Position numbers and translations under genes: made by a program. From Actinacidiphila cocklensis (lineage in GTDB: Bacteria > Actinomycetota > Actinomycetes > Streptomycetales > Streptomycetaceae), in contig NZ_CAJSLV010000057.1 of the NCBI RefSeq assembly GCF_907177275.1, positions 1 to 64,000 on the forward strand: DNA of 64,000 bases, read 5' to 3'. The notes beneath the pieces were generated by a model. That model saw only the letters and a program-made list of their open reading frames with translations, did no database searches and had not been told where the DNA came from. Positions 44,372 through 56,392 of the stretch are shown piece by piece; the first letter of the stretch is position 1, and every line of letters starts with the position of its first letter.

Positions 44372-44456
44372 CCCTTCCGGGACCTCCCTTCCCGCGCCTT
44401 GCCGCTCCTTCCCTCTGCCTGCTCCATCCGTGTCGGCCCAGAGAGATGACAACCAC

Positions 44457-46591
<2,135 letters not shown>

Positions 46592-46595
<4 letters not shown>

Positions 46596-48745
46596 ACGAC
46601 CGCGACTCCCGGCGGACCTACTCCGACACCATCGCCGGATACATCACCCGGTACGAGCCCGCCAACGAGCGGTTCGGCCTGCGGACCTCGGACGGCAGGC
46701 TCTTCACCGTGCACCTGGGGGACTCGCTCAGCTCCCAGGTCGTGCGCAACCTCGGCGACCCGCCACGCGACACCAGCGGGCAGAGCCGCGACATGCTGAC
46801 GGAGGGGCGCTACGTCTTCGTCTACGGCATCCACTACCAGTGGGAGGGCGGTGAGCGGATCGAGGCCCGCTCGCTGATCTTCCCCGAGGAGAGCCGCGGG
46901 CGGTACGTCTTCGAGCACCCCGACTGGTGGGTGCAGCAGGCCGGCGAGATCGCCGACTTCTACCTGCGCGGCCACTTCCCCGACGGCACCTACGACTGGC
47001 GCAACTTCCGCACCAAGCTGACCCTGCACGGCACCCACGTCGACGAGGCGGCCGGGCAGGACGTGCGCCAGGAGACCGACACCATCTCCCGGCTGGTCTA
47101 CGGCCTGGCGACCGCGTACATGCTCACCGGGCAGGAGCGCTTCCTTGAGGCCGCCGAGTCCGGCACCGAGTACCTGCGCGAGCACATGCGGGTCGACGAC
47201 CAGCGCGAGGGCATCGTGTACTGGTACCACGGCATCGACATCACCCCCTCGGGGCAGCGCAAGGTCTACGCCTCGGAGTTCGGCGACGACTTCGACGCGA
47301 TCCCGATGTACGAGCAGATCTACGCGCTGGCCGGCCCGACCCAGACCTACCGCATCACCGGCGACCCGCGCATCCTGTCGGACATCGACCGCAGCGTCGC
47401 GCTCTTCCAGCGCTACTACCGCGACGACCGGCTGGGCGGCTTCTTCTCCCACCTGGACCCGATCACCTTCGACCCGCGGTCGGACTCGCTCGGCCGCAAC
47501 AGGTCGCGGAAGAACTGGAACTCGGTCGGCGACCACGCCCCGGCGTACCTGATCAACGCCTATCTGGCCACCGGCCGCCAGGACTTCGCCGAACTGCTGG
47601 AGGAGACGGCCGACTCGATCACGGCGCACTTCCCCGACGAGCCCAACAGCCCCTTCGTGCAGGAGCGCTTCCACGAGGACTGGGCTCCCGACCGGACCTG
47701 GGGCTGGCAGCAGGACCGGGCCGTGGTGGGCCACAACCTGAAGATCGCCTGGAACCTCACGCGGATCAACAGCCTGGTCAACAAGCCCGAGTACGCCCGG
47801 CTCGCCTCCCGGATCGCGGAGATCATGCCGGCGGTCGGCGGCGACCAGAACCGCGGCGGCTGGTACGACGTCGTCGAGCGGCGGCCCGACCCCGAGACCG
47901 GCGGCCACCGCCTGGTCTGGCACGACCGCAAGGCGTGGTGGCAGCAGGAGCAGGGCATCCTCGCCTACCTGATCCTCGCCGGCGTCACCCGCGACCCCGA
48001 GCACCGACGGCTGGCGCGGGAGTCCGCGGCCTTCTACAACGCCTTCTTCCTGGACCACGACGACGGCGCCGTCTACTTCAACGTGCTCGCCAACGGCATC
48101 CCGTACCTGGTCGGCACCGAGCGGCTCAAGGGCAGCCACGCGATGGCGGGCTACCACTCGCTCGAACTGTGCTACCTGGCAGCGACGTACACCACGCTGC
48201 TGGTCAACTCCTCGCCGCTGACGCTGCACTTCAAGCCGCAGCCGGGCGCCTTCGCCGACCGCGTCCTGCGGGTCGCCCCCGACCTGCTGCCCGCGGGCTC
48301 GGTGGAGATCGCGCGGGTGTGGATCGACGACGTGCCGCACGAGGACTTCGACGCCAAGGAGCTGACGGTCACGCTGCCCGACAGCGACCAGGCGCTGCGG
48401 GTGCGGGTCGAACTGGAGCCCGCGGCAATGCCGCTGCGGATCTCCACCAGCAACGAGGACACCACCCTCAGCGTCCGGGTCGAGGGCGTCATCGACGACG
48501 AGAACCTCGACAAGTTCCGCAGGAGCCTGGCGACGGCGCTCAACTCGGCCCCGCGCCGGGTCGAGTTCGACCTGTGCAAGGTCACCGACATCTGCCAGCC
48601 GGCCATCAACGAGCTGCTCTTCCAGCGGGCGAAGGCCGGCCTGGACGTCGACTTCGTGATCGTCGGAAACTCGCTGCCCGAGGTGACGGCGGCGCTGGTC
48701 GCCACCGACGCCTTCCTGCTCGACAACACCCACACCTGCCGCTGA
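46592..48745 (+). CDS. AGE-fold sugar epimerase/isomerase-like protein with C-terminal STAS-like domain
   Basis: 717 residues from ATG 46592, overlapping glgX by 4 bp. Residues about 5-100 form a beta-rich leader domain (YITRYEPANERFGLRTSDGR). Residues about 105-580 form an alpha/alpha barrel of the N-acylglucosamine 2-epimerase type (RKNWNSVGDHAPAYLINAYL, WGWQQDRAVVGHNLKIAWNL, HDRKAWWQQEQGILAYLILA), with catalytic His candidates in GDHAP and VGHNLK. Residues about 590-717 look like a STAS (anti-sigma-antagonist) fold: VEGVIDDENLDKFRRSLATA, FDLCKVTDICQPAINELLFQ and VIVGNSLPEV. I recognise no precedent for this fusion. Sugar isomerisation coupled to regulation is inferred. Confidence 0.82.
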
Positions 48746-48824
48746 CCAGCGCCCTCCCGCACCACCGCCTGACCTGACCGCGCCCGGACGACCCCGGCAA
48801 CCGCGTTGCACGGAAGGGAATCCC

Positions 48825-50384
48825 ATGACCGACGCTCTCCACCCCACGGCACCGCGCGACGGGTCCTCGACCGACCCGTCGGGCGCCACCGCCGACCGCC
48901 GCGAGCGAGAAGTCGCGGGGTCGTCCGGCCTGGTCATCTTCGGTGTCACCGGTGACCTGTCCCGCAAGAAACTGCTGCCGGCCGTCTACGACCTGGCCAA
49001 CCGGGGCCTGCTCCCCGCCGACTTCGCACTGGTCGGCTTCGGCCGCCGCGACTGGAAGGACGAGGACTTCGCGCAGGTCGTCCACGACGCCGTCAAGGAG
49101 CACGCACGCACCCCGGTGCGCGACGAGGTGTGGCAGCGGCTCGCCGAGAACTGCCGTTTCGTGCAGGGCGACTTCGACGACGACGACGCCTTCGCGCAGC
49201 TCCGCAAGACGATCGAGGCACTCGGCAGGAAGCAGGGCACGGGCGGCGACTTCGCCTTCTACCTGTCGGTGCCGCCCCGGTCCTTCCCGCAGGTGCTGCG
49301 GCAGCTGCAGGCGCACTCGCTGGCCGACCCGCCGCCCGGATCGTGGCGGCGGGCGGTCATCGAGAAGCCGTTCGGCCACGACCTGGCCAGCGCGCAGGAC
49401 CTCAACCGGATCGTGCACGACGTCTTCCCGCCGGGCGAGGTCTTCAGGATCGACCACTACCTGGGCAAGGAGACGGTCCAGAACATCCTGGCGCTGCGCT
49501 TCGCCAACACCATGTTCGAACCGCTCTGGAACCGCTCGTACGTCGACCACGTGCAGATCACGATGGCCGAGGACATCGGCATCGGCGGCCGGGCCGGCTA
49601 CTACGACGGCATCGGCGCGGCCCGCGACGTGATCCAGAACCACCTGCTGCAACTGCTGGCGCTGACCGCGATGGAGGAGCCCGACTCCTTCCGCCCCGAG
49701 GCGCTCAGCGCCGAGAAGCTCAAGGTGCTCTCGGCCGTGCGACTCCCCGATGACCTCGCTAGGCACACGGTACGCGGGCAGTACGCCCACGCCTGGCAGC
49801 GCGGCGAGGAGGTGCCCGGCTACCTGGAGGAGGACGGCATCGACCCCGCCTCCAGGACCGACACCTACGCGGCGGTCAAGCTGGAGATCAACAACCGCCG
49901 CTGGGCCGGGGTGCCGTTCTACCTGCGCACCGGCAAGCGCCTCGGGCGCCGGGTCACCGAGATCGCGGTGGTCTTCAAGCCCGCGCCCTTCCTGCCGTTC
50001 GAATCCGGGGCGACCAGCGAACTGGGGCAGAACGCCCTGGTCGTGCGGGTGCAGCCGGACGAGGGCGTCACCGTGCGGTTCGGCTCCAAGGTGCCGGGGA
50101 ACTCGCTCGAAGTCCGCGACGTCACCATGGACTTCGACTACCGCGACTCCTTCGCCGAGGCCAGCCCCGAGGCGTACGAGCGGCTGATCCTCGACGTGCT
50201 GCTCGGCGACGCGAACCTCTTCCCGAAGCATCAGGAGGTCGAGCAGTCCTGGCGGATCCTCGACCCGGTCGAGCGCTTCTGGGACAGCCACGGCAACCCC
50301 GCTCAGTATCCGGCCGGCTCCTGGGGGCCGGCCGAGGCGGACGAGATGCTCGCACGGGACGGCAGGAGCTGGCGGCGGCCATGA
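48825..50384 (+). CDS. zwf: Glucose-6-phosphate dehydrogenase
   Basis: 519 residues. NADP-binding motif VIFGVTGDLSRKKLLPA (GxxGDLxxKK, about residues 38-54), active-site RIDHYLGKETVQNIL with catalytic His, and EKPFGHDLASAQDLNRI. Oxidises glucose-6-phosphate to 6-phosphogluconolactone, supplying NADPH and entering the pentose phosphate pathway. It starts 79 bp after the epimerase-like gene. Whether this is the primary copy in the genome cannot be judged, but placement outside a tal-pgi-opcA cluster suggests a secondary copy. Confidence 0.96.
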   Translation: MTDALHPTAPRDGSSTDPSGATADRREREVAGSSGLVIFGVTGDLSRKKLLPAVYDLANRGLLPADFALVGFGRRDWKDEDFAQVVHDAVKEHARTPVRDEVWQRLAENCRFVQGDFDDDDAFAQLRKTIEALGRKQGTGGDFAFYLSVPPRSFPQVLRQLQAHSLADPPPGSWRRAVIEKPFGHDLASAQDLNRIVHDVFPPGEVFRIDHYLGKETVQNILALRFANTMFEPLWNRSYVDHVQITMAEDIGIGGRAGYYDGIGAARDVIQNHLLQLLALTAMEEPDSFRPEALSAEKLKVLSAVRLPDDLARHTVRGQYAHAWQRGEEVPGYLEEDGIDPASRTDTYAAVKLEINNRRWAGVPFYLRTGKRLGRRVTEIAVVFKPAPFLPFESGATSELGQNALVVRVQPDEGVTVRFGSKVPGNSLEVRDVTMDFDYRDSFAEASPEAYERLILDVLLGDANLFPKHQEVEQSWRILDPVERFWDSHGNPAQYPAGSWGPAEADEMLARDGRSWRRP

Positions 50385-51307
50385 CGAAACCCCACGAAGC
50401 AGACGCGGCCGTGATCGGCGGCGGCCCCGCGGGCCTGTCCGCGGCGATCTGCCTGGCCCGCTACAACCGCCGGGTGCTGCTGTTCGACACCGGACGCGGC
50501 CGCTCGACCCACCACCAGGTCAACCGCAACTACCTGGGCTTCCCCGGCGGTATCGCCACGGTCGACCTCAGGGCCGTCGGCCTGAAGCAGCTCGCCGACT
50601 ACCCCGAGGCCTCCGTCGTCCACCACACCGTGACCCACCTGGAGGGCGACGCCGACACGGGCTTCACGGTGCACGGCCAGGGCGACGCCTGGCGGGCCAG
50701 GACCGTGGTCATCGCCACCGGCACCCTGGACCACTTCCCGCACTTCGAGGGCTGGGAGCCCTACGTCGGCAGGTCGATGTTCTGGTGCATCGCCTGCGAC
50801 GGCTACGAGAACCGCGGCAAGCGCATCCTGGTGGTCGGCCACACCGACGCCGCGGCCGGCGAGGCGCTGCAGATGCGCAGCCTCAGCCCCCGGGTGCAGT
50901 TGCTGACCAACAGCCACCACGAGGAGTTCAGCCCGCTCTACCGCGAGCGCCTGGCGGTGGCGCGCATCCCGCTGCTGCACGACCAGTTGCTGCACGCCGA
51001 GGGGGAGGACGGGCAGCTGCACGCGGTGACCACCCGCGGCGGGCGGCGGATCGAGCTGGACTCGCTGTTCAGCATCCAGGGCGCCACCCCCGAGACCAGG
51101 CTCGCCGTACAGCTCGACGTGGCGCTGGCCTCCACCGGATACATCGCCGTCGACGTGGAGCAGAAGACCAGCGTCCCCGGGGTCTACGCGGCAGGCGACG
51201 TCACGTCGCTGCACTCGCACCAGGTGAGCGCCGCGGTCCACGAGGGCTCGCAGGCAGCGTCGGCCGCCAACTACTTCCTCTATCCGGAAAGCCTCAAAGC
51301 CGGCTGA
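50381..51307 (+). CDS. Thioredoxin reductase-like FAD/NAD(P) oxidoreductase
   Basis: 308 residues; ATG 50381 overlaps the zwf stop by 4 bp, so NADPH supply and use are coupled. FAD motif VIGGGPAGLSAAICLARYN; redox-centre CIACDG (Cys-x-x-Cys, about residues 136-139) between the two domains; the second nucleotide motif VVGHTDAAAGEALQ lacks the classic GxGxxG; late FAD motif VPGVYAAGDVTSL. It belongs to the TrxB-like family that includes holomycin/gliotoxin-type dithiol oxidases as well as true thioredoxin reductases. Which of these it is remains open. Confidence 0.9.
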   Translation: MTKPHEADAAVIGGGPAGLSAAICLARYNRRVLLFDTGRGRSTHHQVNRNYLGFPGGIATVDLRAVGLKQLADYPEASVVHHTVTHLEGDADTGFTVHGQGDAWRARTVVIATGTLDHFPHFEGWEPYVGRSMFWCIACDGYENRGKRILVVGHTDAAAGEALQMRSLSPRVQLLTNSHHEEFSPLYRERLAVARIPLLHDQLLHAEGEDGQLHAVTTRGGRRIELDSLFSIQGATPETRLAVQLDVALASTGYIAVDVEQKTSVPGVYAAGDVTSLHSHQVSAAVHEGSQAASAANYFLYPESLKAG

Positions 51308-51367
51308 GCGCCGCGCGCGCCGGCTCGGTCGGACAGCCCGACGCACCGGGCATTCAGGAGGGACGAC

Positions 51368-52537
51368 ATGTCAGGCGGAACGAACGAACGGCTGGCGCGA
51401 AGACCCCACCCGAACCACCGGCTCCGGGCGCTGCACGCCTCGGTGCCCGTCGTGGGAAAGCGGGTCAGCTGGGTCGAGCTGTTCTACGACCTGGTGCTGG
51501 TCTTCGCGATCACCAAGGTGACCCACGAACTCGCCGACGACGTCACATGGTTCGGACTGCTGGACGCCTGGGTGGTCTTCACACCCTTCTGGTGGTCCTG
51601 GGTCGGCGCCGGCATCCTGTCCAACCTCACCGACCTCGACCATCCCAAGCGCCGGCTGCGGCTGTTCGGGATGATCCTGATCACCTCGATGATGACGATC
51701 GCCGTGCCCATGGCGCTGGACGGCGACGGCCTGCTGTTCGCCGTGCTGTACCTGCTGCTGCGGCTGCTGCTGCTGTGGTGGGCGATCGACGGCTTCGGCG
51801 CCATGCGCCTCAACCCGTTCTCCATCTCCGCGCTGTTCACCGCACCGATGCTGGTGGCCACCTCGCTGATGTCCACACCGCACCAGCGGATCGCGTGGAC
51901 GGCGCTGATGACCGTGGAGCTGTCCACGACCTGGCTGCTGCGCAAGCGCCTCAGCCACATCAAGGTGGACGTCGCGCACCTGCCCGAGCGCTTCGGGCTG
52001 GTCGTCATCCTGGCGCTCGGCATGGCGCTCGCGGACTCCGCGGAGAGCATCCCCAACCGGTTCACCACCTGGCACGCGGCGGCGCTGGTGAGCTGTTTCC
52101 TGCTGGTGGCCGGCATGTGGTGGATCTACTTCGACTTCACCCACGGCGCCATCTCGCACCGGCTGAGAACCGAGCACGACCACAGCCGGGTGGTGCGCGA
52201 GCTGCTCGCGTACGGCCACTACGCGCTCTTCGCCTGCATCTGCGCGGTCGCGGTGGGCATCCGGCTGATCCTCGCCGACCCGCGCAGCCGGGCCGAGCCG
52301 CCCAGCGCGGTGCTGCTGTGCGCGGGAACGGGCCTGTACATGGGCGCGTTCGTCTGGTCCCGCTGGGGGCTGCCGCGCTCGCTGTCGTGGATACGCTTCG
52401 CCGGCGCGGCAGCCATCGTGCCGACCGGTCTCGTCCTGCGCAACTGCTCGGGCCTGGTGCTGATGACGGCACTGGCGCTGCTGGTCTGCGCGGCCGCGGC
52501 CGTCGAGTTCGTGCTGCTGCGAGCCGCGGAGGGCTGA
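51368..52537 (+). CDS. LtrA-like (low temperature requirement A) membrane protein
   Basis: 389 residues with about ten hydrophobic helices. Signature VSWVELFYDLVLVFAITKV near residue 37 and DVAHLPERFGLVVILALGMA near residue 200 are diagnostic for the LtrA family of bacterial inner-membrane proteins. Function is poorly known. It starts 60 bp after the flavoprotein gene and ends just before a strong terminator, so it is the last gene of the block. Confidence 0.9.
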   Translation: MSGGTNERLARRPHPNHRLRALHASVPVVGKRVSWVELFYDLVLVFAITKVTHELADDVTWFGLLDAWVVFTPFWWSWVGAGILSNLTDLDHPKRRLRLFGMILITSMMTIAVPMALDGDGLLFAVLYLLLRLLLLWWAIDGFGAMRLNPFSISALFTAPMLVATSLMSTPHQRIAWTALMTVELSTTWLLRKRLSHIKVDVAHLPERFGLVVILALGMALADSAESIPNRFTTWHAAALVSCFLLVAGMWWIYFDFTHGAISHRLRTEHDHSRVVRELLAYGHYALFACICAVAVGIRLILADPRSRAEPPSAVLLCAGTGLYMGAFVWSRWGLPRSLSWIRFAGAAAIVPTGLVLRNCSGLVLMTALALLVCAAAAVEFVLLRAAEG

Positions 52538-52541
52538 GCGT

Positions 52542-52581
52542 ACGAAGGCCGGCCCCGCAGGATCGCGGGGCCGGCCTTCGT
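52542..52581. terminator. Strong hairpin terminator after the LtrA gene
   Basis: A perfect 17-bp stem, ACGAAGGCCGGCCCCGC (52542-52558), loop AGGATC, complement 52565-52581. It begins 4 bp after the LtrA stop. Confidence 0.85.
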
Positions 52582-52619
52582 GGTTCGGCTGCCGCCCGGG
52601 GGCGGCTCAGGGACGTGCA

Positions 52620-52647
52620 GGGGGCGGGTCGGTGACGACCCGCCCCC
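52620..52647. terminator. Hairpin terminator for the minus-strand adenylating-domain gene
   Basis: A 12-bp perfect stem, GGGGGCGGGTCG (52620-52631), loop GTGA, complement 52636-52647, ending 8 bp from the stop of the minus-strand gene. Together with 52542-52581 it insulates two convergent operons. Confidence 0.75.
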
Positions 52648-52655
52648 TTCGTCGC

Positions 52656-53648
52656 TCACGCCTCAGGTAAGGCCACCAGTGCGGCGAGGTAGCTGACGGT
52701 GGCGGTGCCCAGCGCCGCTGTCCGCCCGGTGGAGTCCTCCGGCGCGGGGCCGCAGCACACCACCCGGCGCAGCGAGGACAGGTCGGCCCCTGCCGTCGGC
52801 GCGGCGGCGGCGAGCTCCGCCAGCGTCGAGGGGGCCAGCAGCGCCGTCTCGATGCCGTGCTGCTCGATGGCCTCCAGCAGCGGCTCGGGGTCGGAGCCGT
52901 CCGGGACGAACGTGGTGGCGCCGCTGGCGATGCTGTGGTGCATCAGCAGTTCGCTCTCGCCGGTCTCGGCCCACGGCGCCTCGGCCAGCACCCGCTCGCC
53001 CACCGCGAGCGGCAGGCTGTCGTCCAGCGCGTCCAGCGCCCGCGCGACCTCGGCGTGGGTGAGGCGTACGGCCTGCACGCCGCCGCCCTGGCTCACCCGG
53101 CGGGTGATCAGCGCGGTGTCGGTGGCCGCGTCGACGGTCACGTCGGGGGCGGCGAAGGTGGAGCCGAACAGGTCCACCAGCGACCGGCGGCTCTCGGACG
53201 GGTGGAGCAGGAAGATCTCCCTGAGCGGCGACAGGCCCGCCCCGAGGTTGCGCTCGGCCGCGGCCGCGATCGGGAGCAGCCCTTCCGACGTCACCAGCAG
53301 GCGCACGTTGTTGCGGGCCAGGTGGGCGACGAGTTCCGCGACGGTGGCCTGCGCGCTGACCGGGGCCAGCACCGCGCCGATACGGCTGACCGCGTAGAAC
53401 ACCGGTGCGTAGGCCGGGTGGTTGGGGGTGAACAGGCAGACGGTGTCGCCCTTGGCGACGCCTGCCTCCGCGAAGCCGACGGCGAGCTGGTCGACGGCCA
53501 TCTGCAGCTCCGCGTAGGGGACTTCGCGGCCGGTGGCGCCGTCGATCATGGCGACCACCTCGGCCCGTTCCGCGGTCTGGGCGAGGACGGCCTCCGGCAC
53601 CGTTGCGAGGGTGCCTGGCCGGTCGGAGGATGAGTGGTGGATTGTCAC
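52656..53648 (-). CDS. Truncated, degenerate ANL adenylating-enzyme domain
   Basis: 330 residues from GTG 53648, whose GTGA overlaps the stop of the MFS-TetR fusion. It follows the first part of the acyl/aryl-CoA synthetase fold: YAELQMAVDQLAVGFAEAGV, VCLFTPNHPAYAPVFYAV and IGAVLAPVSAQATVAEL. But the P-loop (YTSGTTGxPKG in active enzymes) is replaced around residues 180-192 by VSQGGGVQAVRLTH, and the chain ends after a sheet resembling SSLRRVVCCGPAP. The YGLTE motif and the whole C-terminal lid are absent. It is therefore unlikely to adenylate. It might bind an acid or acyl group, or be a decaying gene. The strict operon overlap argues against random decay. Confidence 0.8.
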   Translation of the reverse strand: MTIHHSSSDRPGTLATVPEAVLAQTAERAEVVAMIDGATGREVPYAELQMAVDQLAVGFAEAGVAKGDTVCLFTPNHPAYAPVFYAVSRIGAVLAPVSAQATVAELVAHLARNNVRLLVTSEGLLPIAAAAERNLGAGLSPLREIFLLHPSESRRSLVDLFGSTFAAPDVTVDAATDTALITRRVSQGGGVQAVRLTHAEVARALDALDDSLPLAVGERVLAEAPWAETGESELLMHHSIASGATTFVPDGSDPEPLLEAIEQHGIETALLAPSTLAELAAAAPTAGADLSSLRRVVCCGPAPEDSTGRTAALGTATVSYLAALVALPEA

Positions 53649-55618
53649 AGTCGGTCTCCCATGTGAGGGGCGGAGGCAGGCTCCAGCAGGTCTCCCAGCT
53701 GGCGCAGGAACTCCTCCCAGCGTTCCTCGAACCGCGGGTCCCGCGGACTGAGGCCGGTCGTCATACGGGTGATCTGGGGAAGCAGACGGGGGTAGTTGGC
53801 CAGGGCGAAACTCAGCAGCCCCAGCAGGTCGGCGTCGAGCCGGTCGGGCAGTGAACCGCGCCGCTGGCGCTCGCGGATCTCCGCGATCCGGGCGTCGAGC
53901 ACCCCGGCGCGGTCGCTCTCGTGCGGAACCCTGCGATCGCCGTACGCCAGCGCCTCGCGGGCCAGGTAGCTGATCCAGGGCGCGTCCTGGTGCGCGACGC
54001 GGAAGTTGTGGACCCAGTAGGACCCCAGGCCCTCGGGCGCCTCCTGGTCCTGGTGCAGGCGCTCCTCGGTGACCTTGCCCAGGACGTCCTGGAACTGCCG
54101 GTCGCCGACCCGGCCGCCGGTCATCAGGAAGAGCGAGTACGCGACTCCGGTCGTGTGGCCGGAGACCGGACCCAGCAGGGCGTTGCCGGCGCGGGCGCCC
54201 TCGTTGCGCGGCAGCCGGGTGACCATGAAGGCCGCCCCCAGCACCGCCAGGGCGGCCAGCGGGAGGACCCGGGAGAAGGCGGATGCGTAGTCGTGCGGGG
54301 TGCCGCCGGGGCCCAGGACCGAGAAGAAGACCAGGCTCTGCACCGCGACGCCGGTGGCGTTGCCGACCTGCAGGGTGGTGGTGACCACGCCGGCCCCCGC
54401 CCCCGCCTGCGCGGGCGACAGGGTGGAGATGATCGTGCCGATCAGCGGTGTCATCCCCAGGCCCTGCCCGAGCCCCGCCACCAGCAGCGGCGGCGCCAGC
54501 TCCCACCCGGACAGCCCGGTGTCGGCCGCGGCCGCCGTCGCGGCCGTGGCCAGCAGCCCGAGCGCGGCCACCGAGTAGCCCAGCGTCAGCACATGCCGTC
54601 CCAGCAGCGGCGTCAGCCGCGCCGCGAGCAGCGAACTGGCCAGGAAGCCGATCGCGTCGGGGGTGTAGACCATCGCCGCGTGCAGCGGGGTGAAGTGCAG
54701 CCCGGTCTGCAGGTAGATCGCCAGCAGGATCATGAATCCGACGTAGGAGAAGCTGAACATCGCCGCGATCGGGACACCGCGGGCGAAGCCCCGGTTGCGG
54801 AACAGCTCGGCGCGGATCAGCGGGGTGCGGCCGCGGTCGGCCACCCGCCGCTCGTGCCGCAGCAGCCAGAAGCCGGCCGGCACGACCGCGGCCAGGCTGA
54901 CCAGCATCCACACCGGCCAGCCCTCGGTACGTCCGGTCAGCAGCGGGACGGTGAACATCGCCAGGGTGATCGCGGACAGCGCGGAACCGCCCCAGTCCAG
55001 GTGGGAGCTGTCCTCCTGCGGGGTGTCGGCCGGCAGCACCAGCCAGGTCGCGATGATGGTCAGCACCCCGATCGGCACGTTCACCAGGAAGGTCGGCCGC
55101 CAGCCCAGGTCGAGCGGATTCCAGGCCAGCAGCAGGCCGCCGATGATCTGCCCGGCGATGGCGCCCACGCCGACGACACCGCCGAACACCCCCAGCGCGC
55201 GCCCGCGTTCCTTGCCGGGGAAGGCGATCTGGATGATGGCCAGGACCTGCGGGTAGAGCATCGCCGCGCCGAGCCCCTGCAGGGCGCGGGCGCCGATCAG
55301 CACATGGACGTCGGGGGCGGCGCCGCACAGCGCGGAGGCGCCGGTGAACACGCTCAGACCGATGAGGAACATCCGTCTGCGCCCCAGCAGGTCGCCGAGC
55401 CGCCCGCCGGTCACCAGGAAGCTCGCGTAGAGCAGCGTGTAGGCGGTGACGACCAGCTCGACGGCGCCGAAGCCGGCGTGCAGGTCCTCCTGTACGGACG
55501 GCATCGCGACGTTGACGATGGCCACGTCCAGGATGGCCATGAAGGCCCCCGCCATCACGACGCACAGGCTGATCCAACTGCGCCTGGTACCTCCGGCCTG
55601 CGAAGACTCATCGCTCAT
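53645..55618 (-). CDS. MFS (DHA2) transporter fused to a TetR ligand-binding-like domain
   Basis: 657 residues. Residues about 15-465 are a 14-helix DHA2 drug:H+ antiporter (MAILDVAIVNVAMPSVQEDL, GGRLGDLLGRRRMFLIGL, ARALQGLGAAMLYPQVLAII, GQIIGGLLLAWNP). The extra ~190-residue tail contains LGSYWVHNFRVAHQDAPW, REALAYGD, RIAEIRERQRRGSLP, LDADLLGLLSFALANYP and QITRMTTGLSP, which strongly resemble the C-terminal effector domain of TetR/AcrR repressors; no DNA-binding HTH is present. It could be a cytosolic sensor that gates export. Divergent from the SnoaL-like operon, 233 bp away. Confidence 0.85.
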   Translation of the reverse strand: MSDESSQAGGTRRSWISLCVVMAGAFMAILDVAIVNVAMPSVQEDLHAGFGAVELVVTAYTLLYASFLVTGGRLGDLLGRRRMFLIGLSVFTGASALCGAAPDVHVLIGARALQGLGAAMLYPQVLAIIQIAFPGKERGRALGVFGGVVGVGAIAGQIIGGLLLAWNPLDLGWRPTFLVNVPIGVLTIIATWLVLPADTPQEDSSHLDWGGSALSAITLAMFTVPLLTGRTEGWPVWMLVSLAAVVPAGFWLLRHERRVADRGRTPLIRAELFRNRGFARGVPIAAMFSFSYVGFMILLAIYLQTGLHFTPLHAAMVYTPDAIGFLASSLLAARLTPLLGRHVLTLGYSVAALGLLATAATAAAADTGLSGWELAPPLLVAGLGQGLGMTPLIGTIISTLSPAQAGAGAGVVTTTLQVGNATGVAVQSLVFFSVLGPGGTPHDYASAFSRVLPLAALAVLGAAFMVTRLPRNEGARAGNALLGPVSGHTTGVAYSLFLMTGGRVGDRQFQDVLGKVTEERLHQDQEAPEGLGSYWVHNFRVAHQDAPWISYLAREALAYGDRRVPHESDRAGVLDARIAEIRERQRRGSLPDRLDADLLGLLSFALANYPRLLPQITRMTTGLSPRDPRFEERWEEFLRQLGDLLEPASAPHMGDRL

Positions 55619-55851
55619 AACGAGAACTCCCTTGTCCGGACACAGTCCCGCGGCAGGTGATTTTCCGCGGGGTTCGCCCGAGTCTCGGCTGTGCGGGGGA
55701 GCAGCGTCCCGAACTTTCCGCAGTGTGCGTCAGGCAACCGCAAGTCGTCGCTTGGGGCCTGTCGGCCCCGCTTCACTGATGCCGATGGCGGTCAGCGGCC
55801 TGTCCGTATCCGCCGCCGTCCCCCATCCCCGCAGTGCCGAGAGGAGATGCC
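55619..55851. promoter_or_regulatory. Divergent promoter region, MFS-TetR fusion and SnoaL operon
   Basis: 233 bp without a gene. It includes two CCGCGG boxes separated by 11 bp near 55650-55672. I see no clear consensus -10/-35 box. Confidence 0.4.
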
Positions 55852-56298
55852 GTGCCGCGCGACGAAGAGCAGGAAAAGCGCAATGTGGCGCTCGTCGAGA
55901 GAATGTACGAACTCTTCAACCAGGGCGACCTCGCCGCCCTCAAGGAGGAGGTCTTCGCACCCGATCTGGTCTGGACGCTGCCGGGTCGCAACCCGGTCGG
56001 CGGAGTCAAGAACGGCCCCGACGAGGTCATCGCGTTCTTCGGCGGCCTGGTGGCCTCCGGGATCAAGGTCGACCTGGTCAGCATCGACGCCTGGGGCGAG
56101 AACACGGTCGTCGAGGTGCACCGAGGGCACGGCGAGTCCCGCGGGGCGCGCCTGGACGCACTCAACTGCACGCACTACCGCATCCGCGACGGCCGGATCG
56201 CCGTGGTCCAGGTCTACCTGAGCGATCAGTACGCGGCGGACAACTTCTTCTGGGCCGCCTACGACCTGGCGCCGATCCCGGACCGCTGGGCCAAGTGA
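55852..56298 (+). CDS. SnoaL-like (NTF2-fold) protein 1
   Basis: 148 residues, GTG 55852 with GAGGAG 6 bp upstream. NTF2/SnoaL fold: ALVERMYELFNQGDLAALKE, a buried Trp (DLVWTLPGRNP), FFGGLVASGIKVDL, and CTHYRIRDGRIAVVQVYLSD, typical of SnoaL_2 proteins. These small cone-shaped enzymes act as cyclases, hydroxylases or isomerases in polyketide and other small-molecule pathways. It closely parallels the protein at 57110 in order of motifs (paralogues). First gene of the operon. Confidence 0.9.
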   Translation: MPRDEEQEKRNVALVERMYELFNQGDLAALKEEVFAPDLVWTLPGRNPVGGVKNGPDEVIAFFGGLVASGIKVDLVSIDAWGENTVVEVHRGHGESRGARLDALNCTHYRIRDGRIAVVQVYLSDQYAADNFFWAAYDLAPIPDRWAK

Positions 56299-56392
56299 CC
56301 GCCCGCCGGCTCACCGCTCCGGCGGCCGGGGGTCAGAAGAGGGCAACGCGCAACGCACCGCAATCCACTGGCTACTGAGGAAGGCGACAACC

